Source of the DNA: JANDLT01 sp041743485
GTDB lineage: Bacteria > Acidobacteriota > Blastocatellia > Pyrinomonadales > Pyrinomonadaceae
Direction of reading: 5' to 3'
Length of the DNA: 64,000 bases
NCBI GenBank assembly: GCA_041743485.1
Contig: JBGTMR010000167.1
Span: 19,443 to 83,442, forward strand
Part shown: positions 61,789 to 64,000 of the stretch, piece after piece
Layout: every line of letters begins with the position of its first letter
Position numbering within the stretch: position 1 is the first letter of the stretch
Notes under the pieces: model-generated
The model's database searches: none
Seen by the model: only the letters and a program-made list of their open reading frames with translations
Told to the model about the DNA's origin: nothing
Translations under genes and position numbers: made by a program

Positions 61789-62137
61789 ATCTGCGCTTTT
61801 TAACACAGATGCCACTGCTAGTACAAGACAATTCTTTGTAGCAGGTGTAGGGAATTAAAGGCTACTCGCGCCAAAACATACGCGGCATCAACGCCGCTGT
61901 GTAGTTTATTGACAAGAGCGTTCATACTTTTCCACTTCTCGCACGGATGCACATCCTTTGGTCGCTCTGCTCGAATCTTGGCGAATACGGTTACGGGTGT
62001 CTCCGCACTTGCATCTAGCAATCATCCAGTAGCCACCCCACACATTTAATCTGCCAAATCATTCTTTTATTCGGAACACGATTACACAAAGACTCAATTT
62101 ATGTAACCTGTTTGGATTGCATGCTAGAGTCGGCAAT

Positions 62138-63145
62138 ATGAACTCTGAATTGCTAATAACTGCTCTTGCCACTACTGACGGCGACTTTCAAGCTGCCATT
62201 CGCAATGCCCTGCGCTTGTGGGCGAGTGCCGTCACAGCATCGTCGAGCGAGCAACGCGCTGATCTGCTGCGGTATAAGCAGCGAGTCGTCGCATCATTCT
62301 TCGACTTTGTAGTGGGGAAATCTTTGGTGGAAATCACGGCGCAAGACGTGGAAACGTGGCGTGATGACATGACGAAACGTGGACTTAAACCCGCGACCGT
62401 CTATGCGCGTGTTTGCTTTCTCTCATCGTTCTTCGGATGGGCAATGCGCGACCCGCAGCTTAAAGCGTTCATCACGAGTAACCCGGCGCGCCTCGCACTG
62501 CCGAAACCGCCGAAGGCGTATCAGACCGAAAAAGTTAAGGCGTGGACGGATGCGGAACTGCAAGCCATCGTCGAGGTCGTGCGAGAGAAAGCGGCGGGCG
62601 ATGACATTGTGGGAAAACGCGATTACGCTATCTTGTTGTTTTTTCTCGTCACAGGGATGCGGCGGCAGGAAATCATCTCTTTGCGCGGCGGCAGTATCAA
62701 ACTCGGTGACGACTCAATCATCATGACGGGTAAAGTTAAAGGTGGCGATTATGTGGGAAGGGAAGTGCGCGACCAATCTTTGCGCGCGGCACTTGTGGAA
62801 TACCTATCGGCGTGCGGCAGACTGGATGTTCTCAAAAGGGATGCTCCGCTGTGGACGCGACACGATAACGCGGGACAACCGGGCGCACCGCTTAACTCGC
62901 ACTCGTTCGCTAAAAACTTGAAGCGTTATGCGAAAGCAGCAGACGTTGATGGGGTGCACATCCATCAAACCCGCCACAGCTTCGCTCGAATCGTTGCGGA
63001 GGAAACCGGCTCGATCACGGACGTGCAAGACGCGCTCGGACACCGCAACGCGGCGACGACGCGAGTTTATGTGCAGCGCATCGCTATCAAGCGTGATAAG
63101 CATAGCGAGAGCATCACGCGACGGATGATTAAACGCGAAAGATGA
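62138..63145 (+). CDS. Tyrosine recombinase (integrase)
   Basis: The 335-residue protein has the SAM-like core-binding domain (about 35-115) and the catalytic domain with all expected residues: Arg in V-T-G-M-R-R-Q-E-I, Lys in T-G-K-V-K-G-G, H-x-x-R in H-I-H-Q-T-R-H-S-F, His in L-G-H-R-N, and nucleophilic Tyr in T-R-V-Y-V-Q-R. It is complete, unlike the integrase at 19935-20740. ATG 62138 is the best start. It is divergent from the AAA gene and probably drives integration of the region to its left. It is of a different subfamily from the broken integrase. Confidence 0.92.
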   Translation: MNSELLITALATTDGDFQAAIRNALRLWASAVTASSSEQRADLLRYKQRVVASFFDFVVGKSLVEITAQDVETWRDDMTKRGLKPATVYARVCFLSSFFGWAMRDPQLKAFITSNPARLALPKPPKAYQTEKVKAWTDAELQAIVEVVREKAAGDDIVGKRDYAILLFFLVTGMRRQEIISLRGGSIKLGDDSIIMTGKVKGGDYVGREVRDQSLRAALVEYLSACGRLDVLKRDAPLWTRHDNAGQPGAPLNSHSFAKNLKRYAKAADVDGVHIHQTRHSFARIVAEETGSITDVQDALGHRNAATTRVYVQRIAIKRDKHSESITRRMIKRER

Positions 63146-63525
63146 CACAGACAAGGCGGTAGCGTTGACTGCGCTGAGATGAAAAGAGGGGTCGCTACAC
63201 CAAGCGTCAAAAATCGTACGCTAAGGAAATGGATCACTCGTTCGAGGCTGCAAAGGGTCGCAGGGTTCTGAGTAAGCCTTTGCGCAGGCGTCCTCCAGCC
63301 TGCCATGTGTAGTCGCCGGGGTAGTGTTGCAAAAAATATATTAGCCGCAACCAATAGTAGGTTAAGCTTAATTCTACTTCAATATATGGTGTGAACGGAA
63401 AATTTTTGCGACACTACCACAAACGTTACAGAAGGTAAGTTTCAAGAACCTTAAGCCGCCATTTTTTCAGCAATCGAATACACTCACTTTGTGCGAATGC
63501 GCACCTTACAAGCAAGTGTGAAGCG
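63146..63525. other. Intergenic region after the integrase
   Basis: About 380 bp without a gene. It contains a 99-bp MITE-like element (63320-63418). An attachment site might be here because it lies next to the integrase gene, but no tRNA or direct repeat was identified. Confidence 0.45.
63320..63418. mobile_element. 99-bp MITE-like element with IS6-like ends
   Basis: It opens GGTAGTGTTGCAAAAAAT and closes with the inverse of GGTAGTGTCGCAAAAATT (16/18 matching). The outer GG-TAGTGTTGCAAA closely resembles the GGCAGTGTTGCAAAG end of the IS6-family element at 19094. The interior is AT-rich and non-coding. No target duplication was seen. It is likely a non-autonomous element moved by an IS6-like transposase, or a decayed IS. 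Confidence 0.6.
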
Positions 63526-63921
63526 ATGTCGTCAAGCAGCAACCTCCGTTACCCCGTTTTACCGACGTACGAACCCTGGGCTGCCGATGCCCCACGAATA
63601 CTGGTAGGTCGCGTGAGCCGTAGCATTTCCGAGCCTTTTGTTCATCCACACAGCCACCGTCATCTGTTTCTGATTTACTTCGAGCAACCGGGTGGTTGGC
63701 AGCAACTAGGGTCTCGGAGATGGAATGCTAAGGCAGGCGATTTGTTTATGTTCGCTCCCGGTGAGATTCATGACGGCAGCGCAAGTGTCCTAGCGTCGAA
63801 GGCGGAAGCATGGATAATCCATTTCGCTGCTGATGCGGTTAATTCTTCGGGCTCAAATACTATATGGAGAACACACCAAGATACCGATTTCTGTTTAGCA
63901 TTACACTCTGCAGAATGTTAG
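63526..63921 (+). pseudogene. AraC-type regulator N-terminal domain, apparently frameshifted
   Basis: The 131-residue frame matches the cupin ligand domain of AraC regulators: P-F-V-H-P-H-S-H-R-H-L-F-L-I-Y-F near 38, A-G-D-L-F-M-F-A-P-G-E-I-H-D near 70. It stops at 63919-63921 before any DNA-binding helices. A second frame then continues (M-L-A-F-R-H then K-G-Q-M-K-P) to another stop at about 63990. The C-terminal helix-turn-helix is not visible in the window, so the gene is broken or continues out of frame past the edge. Confidence 0.55.
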
Positions 63922-64000
63922 CTTTTCGCCATTCAAAGGGGCAGATGAAGCCTTGTCATAATCCGAATCTTGGTGTGCACGGCATATAGCTCGTTCTTCG

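Noticed and set aside
61818..62021. Minus-strand frame of 67 codons between the AAA ATPase and the integrase
   Set aside because: No motif and weak start context; could be chance in a promoter region.
63146..63320. Attachment site next to the integrase
   Set aside because: No tRNA gene 3' end and no matching direct repeat was found in the window.

Overview
The window is bacterial DNA of moderate GC content. Its left third is an ordinary metabolic locus and its right two thirds is an accessory, defence-rich region. No rRNA, tRNA or CRISPR array was seen. The mix of exported molybdenum hydroxylases, CMD, Atu4866, isochorismatase and VOC proteins, plus tolerance of many decayed elements, would fit an environmental bacterium, perhaps Acidobacteriota (Blastocatellia-like). 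That guess is weak because no phylogenetic marker is present.

1-19.1 kb: an AraC regulator (1540-2376) stands before a molybdenum hydroxylase operon of the PaoABC / isoquinoline-oxidoreductase type: 2Fe-2S subunit, FAD subunit, a first molybdopterin subunit, two small exported proteins, and a second molybdopterin subunit. Exported or detoxification-type hydrolases and a VOC-NTF2 fusion follow. A 100-codon relic of a third molybdopterin subunit comes next, then XdhC (cofactor maturation), MoaA (molybdopterin biosynthesis) and a Mop-domain protein. Together these genes make a molybdoenzyme and its cofactor.

19.1-33.4 kb: an IS6-family element joins the molybdenum locus to a tyrosine recombinase gene. 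The recombinase is truncated by the IS and split by an 83-bp MITE-like insertion. Then come a J-domain protein, an HNH-SF2 helicase fusion with a divergent XRE regulator, a trypsin-like protease with an NTF2-like tail, a 1.9-kb gene-poor stretch with coding traces and repeats, and a mobilisation module whose relaxase is frameshifted.

33.4-46.5 kb: a segment bracketed by two inverted, diverged copies of a 99-bp terminally palindromic element. It holds (i) a tight six-gene operon with a class III nucleotide-cyclase-like protein, a nucleoside-phosphorylase protein, a hexapeptide transferase, an alpha/beta hydrolase, a GT2 glycosyltransferase and a HEAT protein; (ii) a decayed prokaryotic Argonaute PIWI domain; (iii) a Pycsar-like cyclase and membrane effector followed by an E2-E1 fusion and a JAMM peptidase, the ancillary pair known from type II CBASS; (iv) a divergent XRE plus ImmA/IrrE pair with operator-like palindromes between; (v) a small HNH protein. 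The Pycsar plus E1/E2/JAB arrangement and the six-gene cyclase operon are the best candidates for undescribed biology.

46.6-64 kb: a 1595-residue DUF4011-helicase-endonuclease protein, a SEFIR-domain protein, and a type I restriction-modification operon (hsdR-hsdM-DUF1016 nuclease-hsdS). A replication-initiator-like protein with an AAA ATPase, an intact tyrosine recombinase, a MITE-like element with IS6-like ends, and a broken AraC-type gene at the edge complete the window. The layout suggests one or more integrative elements with stacked defence cargo.
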